Below are positions 23,551 through 33,696 of a stretch of 64,000 nt of DNA, piece by piece. Each line of letters starts with the position of its first letter. The first letter of the stretch is position 1. Below the pieces are notes generated by a model, which searched no databases, was not told where the DNA came from, and saw nothing but the letters and a program-made list of their open reading frames with translations. The stretch is from Hyphomicrobiales bacterium (lineage in GTDB: Bacteria > Pseudomonadota > Alphaproteobacteria > Rhizobiales > Xanthobacteraceae): assembly GCA_017305555.1 (NCBI GenBank), contig JAFKKM010000018.1:27969-91968 (forward strand), read 5' to 3'. Both the position numbers and the translations under genes were made by a program.

Positions 23551-24023
23551 TCGCAACATTGAACCGGCTTTCGGTTTGTCATCGACACCGTCGTGACTTT
23601 TCTGTCAGGTGTTAAGGTGTGCGATCAGCCGTTGGTAACTATACGGTATAGGCCGTTGTAACAAACGCTATCGAGCGGGCGTCCCGTCTCCACCATTCGC
23701 GTGAGTATCGATATCGACCGGCCGGATCGACGTATCGATTTCGAAGCGTTTTCCCCAAATTCCAATATCCCGATTGGTGGGATTCGCTTCCGCCAACTCT
23801 TGTGGCGAACACCCTCGATAACGATGCGATTCAACAATGTACGCTAACCGGGAACAATAGTTTCTATACGCGTAATCGTAGTTGTGCCGTTTCGATCTGC
23901 TCAACGTCCGCGCGATTGCATTCGCTAGTATAGCCAGCGCAAATCTGTCCCATCCGGAGAGCCGATTTTTGAATAATATTTTGAGTTCAGCTGAGTAATA
24001 CTTTGTACTCGACAGGTTTTACT

Positions 24024-24052
24024 TTGTTGCATCATGCTTGAGCTAAGATAAT
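24024..24052 (+). promoter_or_regulatory. Candidate sigma-70 promoter for the adhesin gene
   Basis: TTGTTG (24024-24029), 17-base spacer, GATAAT (24047-24052). It is about 165 bases upstream of the chosen ATG, implying a long leader. Chosen by eye in an AT-rich region, so moderate support only. Confidence 0.35.
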
Positions 24053-24217
24053 TTACCTTTGTTAATGCTTCATAGAGGATGTTTGGCTTAACCAAAGGTG
24101 TAGGAAATCTTGAGCATTATCTGACTATTCTTGACCAAGTTGCATTTTTAAGAATATTTTAACCCTCAATTGGGCTGCCAAATTTTGGGCGGCGAAATAA
24201 TTTTGAGGGTATTGGCG

Positions 24218-27200
24218 ATGAACGCTCCCGTTTTGGTTGCACAGCTTTCCGGTTCTGCTCCCCAATCGTCCGCGCCGCCGAAGAATTTGAAACTCGAGAA
24301 GCCGCAAAACGGCCAAGCCGTCACGATTCATCTCGACGGCAACACGAGACTCGATCTCAGCGATATCTCGAGCGAAAAACTGACTTTCGTCAGGGTCGGC
24401 GAGAAACTGATCGTTCTGTTCGACAATCAATCGACCGTCACTGTCGATCCGGTGTTCGACTCCGGCGGTCATCCGCTCGCTGATGTTGCATTCGATCTCG
24501 GTCAGAACCGATTGGTGACCGGCGACGAATTCGCCACGCTGTTTCCGATCACCACTGACCAATCCGTGCTTCCGGCTGCCGGAGGCAATAGCGGCCCCAC
24601 GGGCGGCGCAAACTTCTCCGACGCTCATGTCAACGCGTTGACTGATCCGAATGCGCCGTTGGCGTTGCTGGGGGATGAGAACAACGGTTCGCAGTTCGGC
24701 TCACAAGCACAGACCGATGGTGGTGCGCCGATTGTGAGCGAGCTTTTCGCCAATGCCGGTTTGAACGAAGCGAATTTGACCGGGGGCACCGCCGAGAATG
24801 TCGGCCTTACCACCATCATGGGTTCTCTCGGTGTCAACTTCGGTACGGCCGCGAGCTCGGCGGTGCTGTCGTTCAATGACGGCCAGGGGAGCCTTGCCAC
24901 GTTGCGATCCGAGGGCGAGGTCGTCAACTTCGTGCGCGTGGCGGATGCCGCGGGGCATTTCACGCAACTGATCGGCTTCGTCGGAGCAGACCCGAGCATC
25001 GTTGCAAATCGGGTTTTCATTGCGACGCTCGATGCCACGGCGGAGAGTGGCGGCTACACGATCACTCTGTTGCGTCCGGTCGATCACGGCGGCGCCGGTG
25101 CCGATACGCTCAGCTTTGCACTTAATGTCACGGCGGCCGATCAGTTCGGTTCTGCCCAGACTCAAATCACCGTCAATGTTCAGGACGATATCGTCGCCTT
25201 GAGCGGCGATGTTGCCGCGCAGGGCGTGACCGAGGACGGGCTTGCCGGCGCGAACGACTTCACTGCCGGTGCCGGTTCAACCGGTCCGGTTGACCTGCAT
25301 ATCAATTGGGGCGCGGACAACGACCTGCGCGGCACCAGCGCGGGTGATGCCTTCGGGCGTACGCTGTCGTTCCTGACCAGCAATGGCAGCGAGGAGAACT
25401 CGACGCTTACAGCGGTCACTGGTTCGGAGCAGCCAGTTGTCAATCTGGCGCTGGCGATCACTGGCGAGAATGGTGGGGCGTTGTCGTCGAGCGGCGTCGA
25501 GCTCCAGTATGTTGTGACGTCGCGTCCCGATGGCGGCGAGGTTTTGACAGCCTATAAGGGCGACGGGCGTGGCGATGATGCGCGCGTCTTTTTGCTGACA
25601 CTGGATCCGACGTCGGCGCATGGCGCCTATAGCTTCGACCTGCTCGGCACGCTGGATCACGCGACAGGCTCGGATTCCATCGGGCTGACTTTCACGGTGC
25701 AGGCGGCGGATGCCGATGGCGACATCGTCAACACCTCGTTCACGGTTAATGTCGCCGATGACGCGCCGGTTGCGCGCGACGTTGTCGCCGATATGGCGGA
25801 AAATGATATTCACGTCATCACTCTGGTCGAAGGAGTGGATTACTCCTTCGGGACCGACACGCATGACGCATCGGTCGTGCTTTCGGCACCGACCTTCTCG
25901 GACGTGCCTTCCGGCATTGTCCTCGGTACGCCCGCCATAACGCTTGATGCCAACGGTCATATTACGATCGCGCCGGGAACGGCCTTCGACGCCTTGTCGG
26001 CTGGCGCGACAGCGGTGATGCACATTCCCTATACCATCACCGATGGTGACGGCGACGCGATCACCCAGACCATCTCGGTCACCATCCACGGCACCAACGA
26101 CGCGCCGGTCGTTACATCTGGCGAGCAATCCGGTGGGGTTGCGGACGTCGCGGAGACGATCAATCCGGCGGCGAGTGCGGGCGATCTGTCGGCGACCGGC
26201 ACGATCGGTTTTGCCGATGTCGATCTCTCCGACCGTCCGACGGCGGGCTTCACGCTGACGTCGACGGTGCCGAGTTCGGGACTGGTGCTGAGCAGCGCGC
26301 AGGAGGCGGCGCTGGAAGGTGCGTTCGCGATCGCGCCCGGCGGAGCCAACGCCAACAACGGCACGGTCGACTGGACCTATGCGATTGCCGAGAGCGAGGT
26401 GGACTTCCTCGCGGCGGGCGAGAGCGTGGTGCTGACTTACACAGTGACGGTGGACGACGGCCATGGCGGTAGTGTCGATCAGCCGGTGACGATCACGGTG
26501 ACCGGCGCCAACGACACGCCGGTGATTGAGGCGGGCACGGCGTCGCTGACGGAGCTTTACGATCACACGCTGGACTTCTCGGCGCACTCGGTGTCGGGTT
26601 CGCTGAACTTCACGGATGTCGACCTGAACGACGTCGGGCACACGGCGAGCGTGATCTCGGTTGCGCGGTCCGGCGAGACCGACGGCCTTCCGAGCGGTTT
26701 CTTCGGCAACCCGCTGGTGTTGTCCTATCTGCACATCGACGCGGTGACGAAGGCGGCGGGTTCGTCGAGCGGTCAGATCGACTACACATTCTCGGCGCCG
26801 GACACGCAGTTCGACTATCTGGCGAAGGGCCAGACGGTGACGCTGACCTATACGGTGCGGCTGAACGACGGCGACGGCGGGATCACGACGCAGACAGTTG
26901 CGGTGACGGTGACCGGGACCAACGACCGTCCGTTGTTCCTGGCGGGCGACGTGCGGGTCGGGTACGAGAATGCGGACACGACCGGGTCGTCGGTGCCCGA
27001 GACGTTCAACGGGCTGCTTGTGTTTGGCGATGCGGACCGCGACGACGTGGGCCACACGGCGAGCGTGACGGGATTTGCGGCGACCGGGACCACGGCTGGA
27101 TTGAACGCGGCGGACGTTACGGGCGCGCTGCATATCGATGCGACGACGAAGGCCGCGAACGCGAACTTCGGGACGGTGTCGTGGTCGTTCTCGGCCGCGG

Positions 27201-30200
27201 ACAAGGCGTTTGACTATCTTGCCGACGGCGAGACGGTGACGCTGGCGTATCAGGTTATGCTCGACGACGGCGAGGGCGATTCCAACAGCACGGACACGAC
27301 GACGATCTATGTGACGATCGTCGGAACCAACGACCGTCCGGTGATCACGACGGGCGACCAGACCCGCGGTCTGATAGAGTATCAGCACGCGACCGGTTCG
27401 GGGACGATGCATACGACGGGGGGCGCGTTCGACTTTACCGATGTGGATCTGACGGACGTTCACACGACGGACGCGTCACTGACGGGCGCGGTGTGGTCTG
27501 GGGGCGGGACGATCCCCGCAGCGACGCAGGCGGCGCTCGCGCATGCGCTGACGACATCGATCACGAATGACTCAAATGGCGACGGCGCGGGTCAGATCGG
27601 CTGGACCTTTGGCCTTGCGGATCAGCAGGTCGACTTCCTTGCGAAGGGCGAGACGCTGACGTTGACCTATACGGTTGCGCTGCAGGACGACAGCCAGACT
27701 GGCAACGACGCGGCGCTGACCAAAACGGTGACCATTACCATCACGGGAACCAACGACATACCCGTATTGACGTCGGCGACCGGCGCCTGGACGGAATGGG
27801 TCGACACGACCGGTTCGACCGGTGTCCATTCGGTCTCGGGTACGATCGGCTTCACCGATGTCGACCTGAACGATGTCGGCCATCAGGTCGACGTAACCAA
27901 CATGAGCGCCAGCGGCGTGACCGACGGCCTGTCATCGGCCGAGCTGTTTGCGCTTCGCTATTTCGCGCTGCAGATCGACGGTACCACCAAGGCTGCCGGG
28001 TCTTCCAGCGGCAGCGCGGCCTGGACCTTCCGGGCGATTGACGGCTCGTTCGACTATCTGGCGGAAGGCCAAACGGTGACGCTGACCTATACCGTGCGGG
28101 TCAAGGACTTTGACGGCGGCCAGGACACCGACACGATCACGATCACAGTGCATGGCACCAACGACCGGCCGGAGTTCAACTTCGTCAACCCGGGGGCGCT
28201 GGGTTTTGGCGCCGAGTTTGTCGGCCAGACCGGCAGCACTGCCGATCAGGTTGTGACTGGCACATTGCAGTTCCGTGACGCCGACCGCGACGATGTCGGC
28301 CACACGGCAAGCGCCGCCTTCAAGGAAGCCTACGGCGTGACGAGCGGGCTCGATCCGGCTTCCGTTCATGATGCGGTCGACATCACCGCGGTGGGGAAGA
28401 ACGCCGACAGCACCAACGGCACCGTGGCGTGGCGGTTCGCCGCCGACGACGCGACGTTCGACTATCTTGCCGCCGGCGAGGCGGTGGTGCTGGCCTACGA
28501 CGTGACAGTGGACGACAACGAAGGACTGTCGAACTCGACCGACACCATCACGATCTACGTCACGATCCTCGGCACCAACGACGCGCCTGTGATCGCCGGC
28601 GGTCCGATCGACCTGACGGATAGTGAACTCACCGGCGTTCAGGGCTCTACTGCTGTGCTGGCACACGGCGGCACATTTGTCTTCGACGATGCCGACCTAA
28701 GCGACACCCACACCGCCTCCGCGGTCCTGACCGGTACGAACTGGAACGGCGGCACGACGATTCCGTCCGATACGCAGACGGCGATTGAGGCTGCACTGAG
28801 CGCCGCAGTGACGACGGCGGCTACTGGTGCGGGAAGTGGCGAGATATCCTGGAACTTCTCGCTCCAGGACCACTTCCTCGACTTCCTCGCGGCAGACGAG
28901 ACGTTGACCCTGACCTACACGGTGCAGGTCACGGATGTGCATGGCGGCAGTGCGAGCCAGTTTGTGACTGTGACGATCCACGGCACGAATGATGCGCCAG
29001 TGATTGTGTCCGGTGCTTCGGATGCGGCTGGTACGGTTGTTGAGGCTGGGGATCTTGCCGGGATCGGCGAGGCGGGTCTTGGCGGAGCGTTGCATGTTGC
29101 GGCGTCGCTGGGGGCGGATCCTGGTGTGGCGGCTGCGCTAAGCGGGCTTGACGGTCATTTGCCGGTGCCGGCTACGCCGCCGGCCGGGGTTCCTGTGGTG
29201 GTCACGCAGGCTGATATCCATGGTGCGCTTGTCGCGATCGCGGGGATTGCCGGCGACATGGGCACGGCGATTGCGGTTGTGTGGCAGCATATGGACGGCC
29301 TCTACGGCACGCACGGTGCGAACGACACCAATCTGAACGCGGCGTTCCTGTATCTTGGGCTTGAGTATGCGTCGTATGTGAAGGGCGGCGGCTCGCCGCT
29401 GGTCGATGTTGTGGCGAAGTACATTGCCGACGGCGGCGATGCGGACACGTTGCCGGACCGGGTGCAGTCGCTGCACGACAATCTGCTGGGCAATCTGACG
29501 GAGTATGCGCTGACCCAGCGTTATGGCGCGGGCACGGCGCTGCATGATCAGATGCACGCCCTTGTGTCGGGTCAGGATGCGAGCCTGCTGACGCGGACCG
29601 GCCAGGCGGTCGGGGGCTACGAGAACGATCCGGCGGGCAGCACGGCGTCGGACGGGCATGCGTTCGACCTTGCCCACGGTTATGCGATGCATGTGAGCGG
29701 CCAGTTGGCGGCGAACGACGTCGACCACGGCGACAACGCCGGGCTGACGTGGACGATCGAGAGCGCCGGGACCTACGGCACGATGGCGATCGATGCGACG
29801 ACGGGCAAGTGGACGTACACGCTGGACGATAGCCGCGGGGCAACGCAGGCGCTGGGCATGGGCGATCATGCGACGGAAAGCTTCGTGGCCACCGTCACGG
29901 ACACGCACGGCGCCAGCGCCACGCAGACCGTGACCGTCACCATCAACGGCACCAACGACGCGCCGGTTCTGACGACGGCGGCAGGGCAGGCGCAGGCGAC
30001 GCTGTTTGCGGGCGGCGGGCTGGCTCATGTGACGACGGCGGATGTTGCGTGGGATCACAAGTTCCACTTCGATGTTGCGACGGGTTCGACGAACCGGATG
30101 GATCCGACGCTCGACGCGCAGATCGGGACGCTGCTGTCGCAGCATCCGACGGATATGCAGACGGTGCTGAGCGGCGTTGAAGGTCTGCTGGGTCACTCGG

Positions 30201-33200
30201 CCGGTGCGGCGGATGCGATTGCTGCGGTGTGGACCTACATCGACAGTCACTACACCACCTATTACGACAACGCGCTCAACGCGGCCGGAGTCCGTCTTGC
30301 GATTGCGTATGCGGAATACGTCAAGGGCGGCGGGGAGCCGCTGACGGGCGTGATCGTGAAATATACGGCGGACACTGATGGATCTGGTTCGCCGGACCGG
30401 GTGCAGTCGATGCACGACAACATCCTGGGCAACCTGGATCAGGCGTCCATCCAGGACCGGTTCCTGTCGGGAGCGAATCCGCATGCGGACCCGGCGTTGT
30501 ATGCGCAGCTTGAGGCGGAGATCACGGGTGCGGGCCTGCCGTTGGGTCGTCCGATCTACTCGGGGAACGAGAGCGGCTTCCAGTCCGATCCGGCTCCGAG
30601 CATCGCATGGGACGTGGCGAACGGTTTGCTGCCTGGCGGTACGCATCAGGCGGTGAGCGGCCAACTGACGGCGACCGACGTCGATACCAACGATGTGGGT
30701 CATCTGACCTGGTCGCTCGACCATGCGGCGACGTATGGCACGATGACGATCGATGCCGGCACGGGCGAGTGGACCTACACGCTGGACAACAGCCTGAATG
30801 AGACGCGGGCGCTGGGCGCGGGCGAGGTGGTGACCGAGAGCTTTGTGGCGACCGTCACGGATGTGCATGGCGGCAGTGCGAGCCAGTTTGTGACTGTGAC
30901 GATCCACGGCACGAATGATGCGCCAGTGATCGGCGCGGGCACCGTGGTGATCAACGGCAATTTCGAGGCGGATAGGTCATACCAGACTGTCAATGCTCCG
31001 GAAGGAAGCTATTCGGATGGCTCGCCTCAGGGGTGGACTGTCTCCGGTCCAACCTACGGCGGCTGGTTCGCGCCGAACAACACGTCGCTTCCCGATGCGC
31101 AGGGCGCTCATGGCAACAACGTGCTGTGGCTCAACGACGGCCAGACGGCGACGCAGATCGTCGGAACGGCAGCCGTGGGGCATTACGAATTGAGTGTTGA
31201 TGTCGGAGATCGTATTGACGCCAGTCTGACCGGCCTGCCGGCTTATTCCATCAGCCTTTATGCTGGCGGGACGCTCGTCGCGAACCATATCACAACCGCG
31301 ACGGCCGCCGATGGTCCCGCATGGACCAAGATAACGCTTGGCGGCAACATCGATGCAACGTTGGCGGGACAGCCGCTCAGCATCCGGCTGGAAAATCTAG
31401 AAGCGCCTGGCGCGAGCGGTGATTTCTCCCAGCAGGTCCAGGTCAACTTCGACAACGTCAAGCTCGATTTTGTATCGACCCGGAGCCTGTCGACCATCAC
31501 CGAGGACGACATCGGCAACGGCGGCCAAACCGTCGCGAGCATTCTCGGCAACTCGGTGACCGACGTTGATCACGGTGCGGTGCAGGGGATTGCGATCATC
31601 GGTGACAATGCCGGCAACGGTACATGGCAATATCAGGACGCCGGCGGCCACTGGGTCGATTTCGGAACCTACAGCACGACTGCGGCCCTGTTGCTGACGG
31701 CGAGCGACCTGGTTCGCTTCGTTCCGAATGGCGCCTATGGAACGACGGCGTCGTTCGACTACGTGGCCTGGGATCAAACCTCCGGCACGACGTATGGAAC
31801 GGCCAATGTCACCATGCGCGGCGGCAGTACCGCGTTTTCCGACGCCACCGGCCACGCGCTCATCGACGTCACCAGCATCAACGATGCGCCGGTGTTGCGG
31901 CAGGTGACCGACGTGACAGGCACCGAGGACATGCCGGTCTATCTGGCGCAGGTCCAGCACTCATGGTCCGCCTTCGATCCCGACGCGAGCTTTGCACGCG
32001 AGGAGCAGGTGTCCCTCACGCTGAAAGTGGACCCTGCGCTCGGGACGTTAAGCGCCTCAAGCAGCGGGCTCAGTGGATCGTTCACGTTCGTTTCGAACGG
32101 CGATGGCTCGCTGACCATCACCACGACGGCCTCGCCCGGCGATCCACGGGATGCAATCACACTCCTGAATACACTGTTGCGGGGTGACAACTTCGGTCCG
32201 AACAATCACAACGGCATCACCTTCACGCCCGCGCCGAATTTCAATGGTGACGTGACGGTCAGCTACATACTGGACGATCACGGCTACAGCGGCGTTCCGG
32301 GTACTTCGACATCGTCCGGGCAATTCAATATCCATATCGATGCGGTGAACGACGCGCCGGTGGCAGTCGCGGATTCCTATGCGACGGCTGCGAACGCGGT
32401 GCTGATCGTGGACGCGGCTCATGGACTCGTAACAAACGATACCGATGCCGAACATTCTGTGCTGGCGAGCATCGTGGACCACGGGCCGTCACATGGTTTG
32501 CTGTCGCTCAATGCCGATGGCTCGTTCAGCTATACGCCAACGGCGGGCTTCTCCGGACAAGACAGCTTCACTTACCGCGCCAACGACGGATCGCTGGATT
32601 CGAACATTGCGACGGTCACTATCGATGTCACCGCGCCGCCAAATGCAGCACCCATCGTTAATGGCGAATCGATCATCGCAAACGGATTCGCTGAGCGAAT
32701 GGATCCGAATGTGCCGAGCCGGTGGGTGCCGCATGGCGACGCCGGACACTATTCGATACCGACGTTGGCGTTACTTTGGAATGATTCGGACGGCGATGGC
32801 GACAAGCTGACAATCACCAACGTATCGGGCATCGGCAGTCTTTCGGCCGATGGTCAGTATGTCTTGGTGCCGTATGGAACGACGGGTGATATCAACTATA
32901 CTGTGTCTGACGGCATCCATTCTGTCATGGGCATTGCATCCGTTGCCGTGCAGAACGGGAATCTTGCTGGCAGCGGCGGTAACAACATTCTCGTCGATAA
33001 CAGCTTTGGCGGGATGCATTTCGTTGGTGGAGGCGGAAACGACATTCTTGTAAACAATGGCTTCACGGGAAGTGATACGTTTGGGGATGCTCAATATGCC
33101 AACGATACGTCGGGGACCGCGGGTAATGATCTCATGTTCGGGTCGGACTCTCCCGGTGCTCCTGACAATGTCATGTACGGTGGCAACGGAAACGATACGA

Positions 33201-33610
33201 TCTACGGACGCGCCGGGAACGACGTGTTGTGGGGCGAGAGTGGCAATGATACTCTGATCGGCGGTGTTGGTAATGATAGGCTGACTGGCGGTGCAGGCGC
33301 CGACACTTTCGTCTTTGCTGAGAGCGGCACTCCCAACGTCGATACCATTCTCGACTACAATGCCGGCGAGGGAGACAAGCTCGATCTGACCGCGCTCCTG
33401 CACGCGGTCGGTGTCGGCACGAATGCGTCGGCGGCTACGGTTGACAGCCATATCCAGCTCGCCAACGACGGCGCCAACGTGAAGCTACAGGTAGATGTCG
33501 GTGGCGGCAGTTGGTCCGATGTGGCGGTCCTGCAAGGCTATCACACCGGCGGTAACGACGTGTTGGTTCAGTTCGAGAACCAGGCGCATCACCTCACCGT
33601 GGCGGCCTAG
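24218..33610 (+). CDS. Giant LapA-like RTX adhesin secreted by type I secretion
   Basis: A 3130-residue repeat protein. Residues 1-110 resemble the retention region of LapA-type adhesins (KLEKPQNGQAVTIHLDG, LIVLFDNQSTVTV), followed by a PAAG site at 119-122 that fits LapG cleavage. Then come T1SS-143-type repeats, a long series of ~100-residue VCBS/cadherin-like repeats joined by GTNDAP/GTNDRP boundaries (at least ten), two inserted helical segments near 1608-1810 and 1928-2130, further cadherin-like domains, and RTX nonapeptides (GGNGNDTIYG, GNDRLTGG) before a C-terminal secretion domain (ADTFVF...ILDYNAGEGDKLDL). GAGG nine bases upstream supports ATG 24218; the frame is open to 24170. A strong terminator follows. 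It is likely a biofilm adhesin tethered in the outer-membrane channel. Confidence 0.93.
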   Translation: MNAPVLVAQLSGSAPQSSAPPKNLKLEKPQNGQAVTIHLDGNTRLDLSDISSEKLTFVRVGEKLIVLFDNQSTVTVDPVFDSGGHPLADVAFDLGQNRLVTGDEFATLFPITTDQSVLPAAGGNSGPTGGANFSDAHVNALTDPNAPLALLGDENNGSQFGSQAQTDGGAPIVSELFANAGLNEANLTGGTAENVGLTTIMGSLGVNFGTAASSAVLSFNDGQGSLATLRSEGEVVNFVRVADAAGHFTQLIGFVGADPSIVANRVFIATLDATAESGGYTITLLRPVDHGGAGADTLSFALNVTAADQFGSAQTQITVNVQDDIVALSGDVAAQGVTEDGLAGANDFTAGAGSTGPVDLHINWGADNDLRGTSAGDAFGRTLSFLTSNGSEENSTLTAVTGSEQPVVNLALAITGENGGALSSSGVELQYVVTSRPDGGEVLTAYKGDGRGDDARVFLLTLDPTSAHGAYSFDLLGTLDHATGSDSIGLTFTVQAADADGDIVNTSFTVNVADDAPVARDVVADMAENDIHVITLVEGVDYSFGTDTHDASVVLSAPTFSDVPSGIVLGTPAITLDANGHITIAPGTAFDALSAGATAVMHIPYTITDGDGDAITQTISVTIHGTNDAPVVTSGEQSGGVADVAETINPAASAGDLSATGTIGFADVDLSDRPTAGFTLTSTVPSSGLVLSSAQEAALEGAFAIAPGGANANNGTVDWTYAIAESEVDFLAAGESVVLTYTVTVDDGHGGSVDQPVTITVTGANDTPVIEAGTASLTELYDHTLDFSAHSVSGSLNFTDVDLNDVGHTASVISVARSGETDGLPSGFFGNPLVLSYLHIDAVTKAAGSSSGQIDYTFSAPDTQFDYLAKGQTVTLTYTVRLNDGDGGITTQTVAVTVTGTNDRPLFLAGDVRVGYENADTTGSSVPETFNGLLVFGDADRDDVGHTASVTGFAATGTTAGLNAADVTGALHIDATTKAANANFGTVSWSFSAADKAFDYLADGETVTLAYQVMLDDGEGDSNSTDTTTIYVTIVGTNDRPVITTGDQTRGLIEYQHATGSGTMHTTGGAFDFTDVDLTDVHTTDASLTGAVWSGGGTIPAATQAALAHALTTSITNDSNGDGAGQIGWTFGLADQQVDFLAKGETLTLTYTVALQDDSQTGNDAALTKTVTITITGTNDIPVLTSATGAWTEWVDTTGSTGVHSVSGTIGFTDVDLNDVGHQVDVTNMSASGVTDGLSSAELFALRYFALQIDGTTKAAGSSSGSAAWTFRAIDGSFDYLAEGQTVTLTYTVRVKDFDGGQDTDTITITVHGTNDRPEFNFVNPGALGFGAEFVGQTGSTADQVVTGTLQFRDADRDDVGHTASAAFKEAYGVTSGLDPASVHDAVDITAVGKNADSTNGTVAWRFAADDATFDYLAAGEAVVLAYDVTVDDNEGLSNSTDTITIYVTILGTNDAPVIAGGPIDLTDSELTGVQGSTAVLAHGGTFVFDDADLSDTHTASAVLTGTNWNGGTTIPSDTQTAIEAALSAAVTTAATGAGSGEISWNFSLQDHFLDFLAADETLTLTYTVQVTDVHGGSASQFVTVTIHGTNDAPVIVSGASDAAGTVVEAGDLAGIGEAGLGGALHVAASLGADPGVAAALSGLDGHLPVPATPPAGVPVVVTQADIHGALVAIAGIAGDMGTAIAVVWQHMDGLYGTHGANDTNLNAAFLYLGLEYASYVKGGGSPLVDVVAKYIADGGDADTLPDRVQSLHDNLLGNLTEYALTQRYGAGTALHDQMHALVSGQDASLLTRTGQAVGGYENDPAGSTASDGHAFDLAHGYAMHVSGQLAANDVDHGDNAGLTWTIESAGTYGTMAIDATTGKWTYTLDDSRGATQALGMGDHATESFVATVTDTHGASATQTVTVTINGTNDAPVLTTAAGQAQATLFAGGGLAHVTTADVAWDHKFHFDVATGSTNRMDPTLDAQIGTLLSQHPTDMQTVLSGVEGLLGHSAGAADAIAAVWTYIDSHYTTYYDNALNAAGVRLAIAYAEYVKGGGEPLTGVIVKYTADTDGSGSPDRVQSMHDNILGNLDQASIQDRFLSGANPHADPALYAQLEAEITGAGLPLGRPIYSGNESGFQSDPAPSIAWDVANGLLPGGTHQAVSGQLTATDVDTNDVGHLTWSLDHAATYGTMTIDAGTGEWTYTLDNSLNETRALGAGEVVTESFVATVTDVHGGSASQFVTVTIHGTNDAPVIGAGTVVINGNFEADRSYQTVNAPEGSYSDGSPQGWTVSGPTYGGWFAPNNTSLPDAQGAHGNNVLWLNDGQTATQIVGTAAVGHYELSVDVGDRIDASLTGLPAYSISLYAGGTLVANHITTATAADGPAWTKITLGGNIDATLAGQPLSIRLENLEAPGASGDFSQQVQVNFDNVKLDFVSTRSLSTITEDDIGNGGQTVASILGNSVTDVDHGAVQGIAIIGDNAGNGTWQYQDAGGHWVDFGTYSTTAALLLTASDLVRFVPNGAYGTTASFDYVAWDQTSGTTYGTANVTMRGGSTAFSDATGHALIDVTSINDAPVLRQVTDVTGTEDMPVYLAQVQHSWSAFDPDASFAREEQVSLTLKVDPALGTLSASSSGLSGSFTFVSNGDGSLTITTTASPGDPRDAITLLNTLLRGDNFGPNNHNGITFTPAPNFNGDVTVSYILDDHGYSGVPGTSTSSGQFNIHIDAVNDAPVAVADSYATAANAVLIVDAAHGLVTNDTDAEHSVLASIVDHGPSHGLLSLNADGSFSYTPTAGFSGQDSFTYRANDGSLDSNIATVTIDVTAPPNAAPIVNGESIIANGFAERMDPNVPSRWVPHGDAGHYSIPTLALLWNDSDGDGDKLTITNVSGIGSLSADGQYVLVPYGTTGDINYTVSDGIHSVMGIASVAVQNGNLAGSGGNNILVDNSFGGMHFVGGGGNDILVNNGFTGSDTFGDAQYANDTSGTAGNDLMFGSDSPGAPDNVMYGGNGNDTIYGRAGNDVLWGESGNDTLIGGVGNDRLTGGAGADTFVFAESGTPNVDTILDYNAGEGDKLDLTALLHAVGVGTNASAATVDSHIQLANDGANVKLQVDVGGGSWSDVAVLQGYHTGGNDVLVQFENQAHHLTVAA
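24572..24583 (+). other. Putative LapG cleavage site (codons for Pro-Ala-Ala-Gly)
   Basis: Codons CCG GCT GCC GGA encode residues 119-122 of the adhesin. LapA of Pseudomonas fluorescens is cut in TAAG at about residues 107-110, so both motif and position agree. Cleavage would be between A120 and A121. Confidence 0.6.
28928..29004 (+). repeat. 77-bp exact intragenic repeat, copy 1
   Basis: Identical over 77 bases to 30854-30930. It encodes VTDVHGGSASQFVTVTIHG plus the TNDAPV domain boundary. The copies are 1926 bases (642 codons) apart and in the same frame. Confidence 0.9.
30854..30930 (+). repeat. 77-bp exact intragenic repeat, copy 2
   Basis: Second copy of the sequence at 28928-29004. 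Together they flank most of the segment containing the two inserted helical domains. Confidence 0.9.
33179..33312 (+). other. RTX calcium-binding repeat block of the adhesin
   Basis: Codes for four to five tandem nonapeptides of the type GGxGNDxLx (GGNGNDTIY, GRAGNDVLW, GESGNDTLI, GGVGNDRLT, GGAGADTFV). RTX repeats fold on calcium outside the cell and are typical next to C-terminal type I secretion signals. Confidence 0.85.
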
Positions 33611-33696
33611 GTTGGCGGCTGACAGTTTTCCGGCGATCCGGTTTGGAGCGCTGGAAGCCGGCGATGAAGGATAATCCGACCGGGATCGAAGACCGG

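Larger units (their letters stand above)
23476..24217. other. AT-rich control region upstream of the giant adhesin
   Basis: About 740 bases without a convincing gene; a 78-codon minus-strand frame near 23668-23904 is not supported. The first part holds a hairpin (23527-23550). From about 23940 the sequence is markedly AT-richer than its surroundings and holds a candidate promoter. The size and composition suit complex regulation of the adhesin. Confidence 0.5.

Noticed and set aside
23668..23904. 78-codon minus-strand frame in the adhesin control region
   Set aside because: No ribosome site, no similarity recognised, and it lies in AT-rich regulatory sequence.
25277..27463. 728-codon open frame on the minus strand inside the adhesin gene
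   Set aside because: It is antisense to VCBS repeats, Arg/His-rich with no recognisable domain, and results from the biased third-codon positions of high-GC repeats.
26200..28900. Repeats in the adhesin considered as insertion sequences or mobile introns
   Set aside because: They are in-frame ~100-residue protein repeats with diverged DNA, no inverted ends and no transposase.
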